DNA of 5,473 nt. It comes from an uncultured Verrucomicrobiota bacterium (lineage in GTDB: Bacteria; Verrucomicrobiota; Kiritimatiellia; RFP12; UBA3636). Shown here in pieces: positions 5,324 through 5,473 of this stretch. The notes under the pieces were generated by a model that was given only the letters and a program-made list of their open reading frames with translations, did no database searches and was not told where the DNA came from. The stretch spans positions 1 through 5,473 of the forward strand of contig CAMOEO010000221.1 in the NCBI GenBank assembly GCA_946612175.1, given 5' to 3'. A program made the position numbers and the translations under genes. Each line of letters opens with the position of its first letter. Positions within the stretch are counted from its first letter, which is position 1.

Positions 5324-5473
5324 AGAGTCCCAGCTTGCCGGGGTTCATGATGCCGTTCGGGTCGAGCTGCTTCTTGATGCCCTGCAGGACGGGCATCGCG
5401 GGGCCGTAGAGGTCCTTGACGTAGCGGCCGAGCTTGAGGCCGACGCCGTGGTGCTCGTTGATGACGCCGCCGT
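5322..5473 (-). CDS. FAD-linked oxidase (GlcD / alkyl-DHAP-synthase-like), C-terminal end only
   Basis: The last 49 codons plus a partial one of a gene running off the window edge; the stop is TAG at 5324-5322. The fragment has the usual C-terminal signature of VAO/PCMH-type flavoproteins with an FAD-oxidase C domain: NEHHGVG followed by a Lys, then LKLGRYVKDLYG, and the closing KKQLDPNGIMNPGKLGL. Members include glycolate oxidase GlcD, D-lactate dehydrogenases and alkyl-DHAP synthase, which oxidise 2-hydroxy acids or do related FAD chemistry. The His-His-Gly-Val-Gly form resembles the alkyl-DHAP synthase branch slightly more than classic GlcD, which reads EHGxG, but too little is present to choose. 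It precedes the GlcF-like gene by 13 nt, the standard pairing of oxidase and electron-transfer subunit. Confidence 0.85.
   Translation of the reverse strand, partial: GGVINEHHGVGLKLGRYVKDLYGPAMPVLQGIKKQLDPNGIMNPGKLGL

Overview
The window is very GC-rich and every gene I can support lies on the minus strand, so transcription runs from high to low coordinates. The coding style (GC-rich third positions, proteins rich in Ala and Arg) and an iron-sulfur/FAD/aldolase cluster fit a high-GC bacterium, possibly an anaerobe. No marker in the window fixes the phylum. The two apparent operons and the housekeeping helicase look chromosomal. I see no mobile element, CRISPR array, tRNA or rRNA.

Upstream block (5473 down to 3462): the last 49 residues of an FAD-linked oxidase, then a heterodisulfide-reductase/GlcF-like iron-sulfur-type protein, then a class II ketose-bisphosphate aldolase. 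The three are tightly packed: 13 nt between the first two, with the ribosome binding site touching the upstream stop codon, and a 10-nt overlap between the second and third. This looks like one operon joining oxidation of a hydroxy acid or sugar acid to aldol cleavage of a phosphorylated sugar. The substrate cannot be read from the sequence. The aldolase keeps its catalytic and zinc residues. The iron-sulfur-type protein has lost most of the cysteines its family uses to bind clusters.

Middle block (3461 to 2095): a 107-nt gap with an extended -10 promoter candidate and a leader hairpin precedes a 419-residue XRE-type regulator. This protein is fused to an ImmA/IrrE-like domain whose HExxH zinc motif reads LELAY, so it is predicted to be a catalytically dead peptidase acting as a sensor or scaffold.

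Downstream block (2094 to 12): a 67-nt gap holds a near-consensus sigma-70 promoter with a perfect 12-bp palindrome in its spacer, followed by recQ, a RecQ helicase with no HRDC domain, a changed zinc motif and a basic tail. The regulator lies directly upstream of a palindrome-bearing recQ promoter. That suggests, without proving, local control of the helicase, loosely recalling the IrrE/DdrO control of DNA repair in Deinococcus. The most interesting points are the two families with eroded metal sites (pseudo-IrrE, and the Cys-poor Hdr-like protein) and the regulator/recQ pairing.
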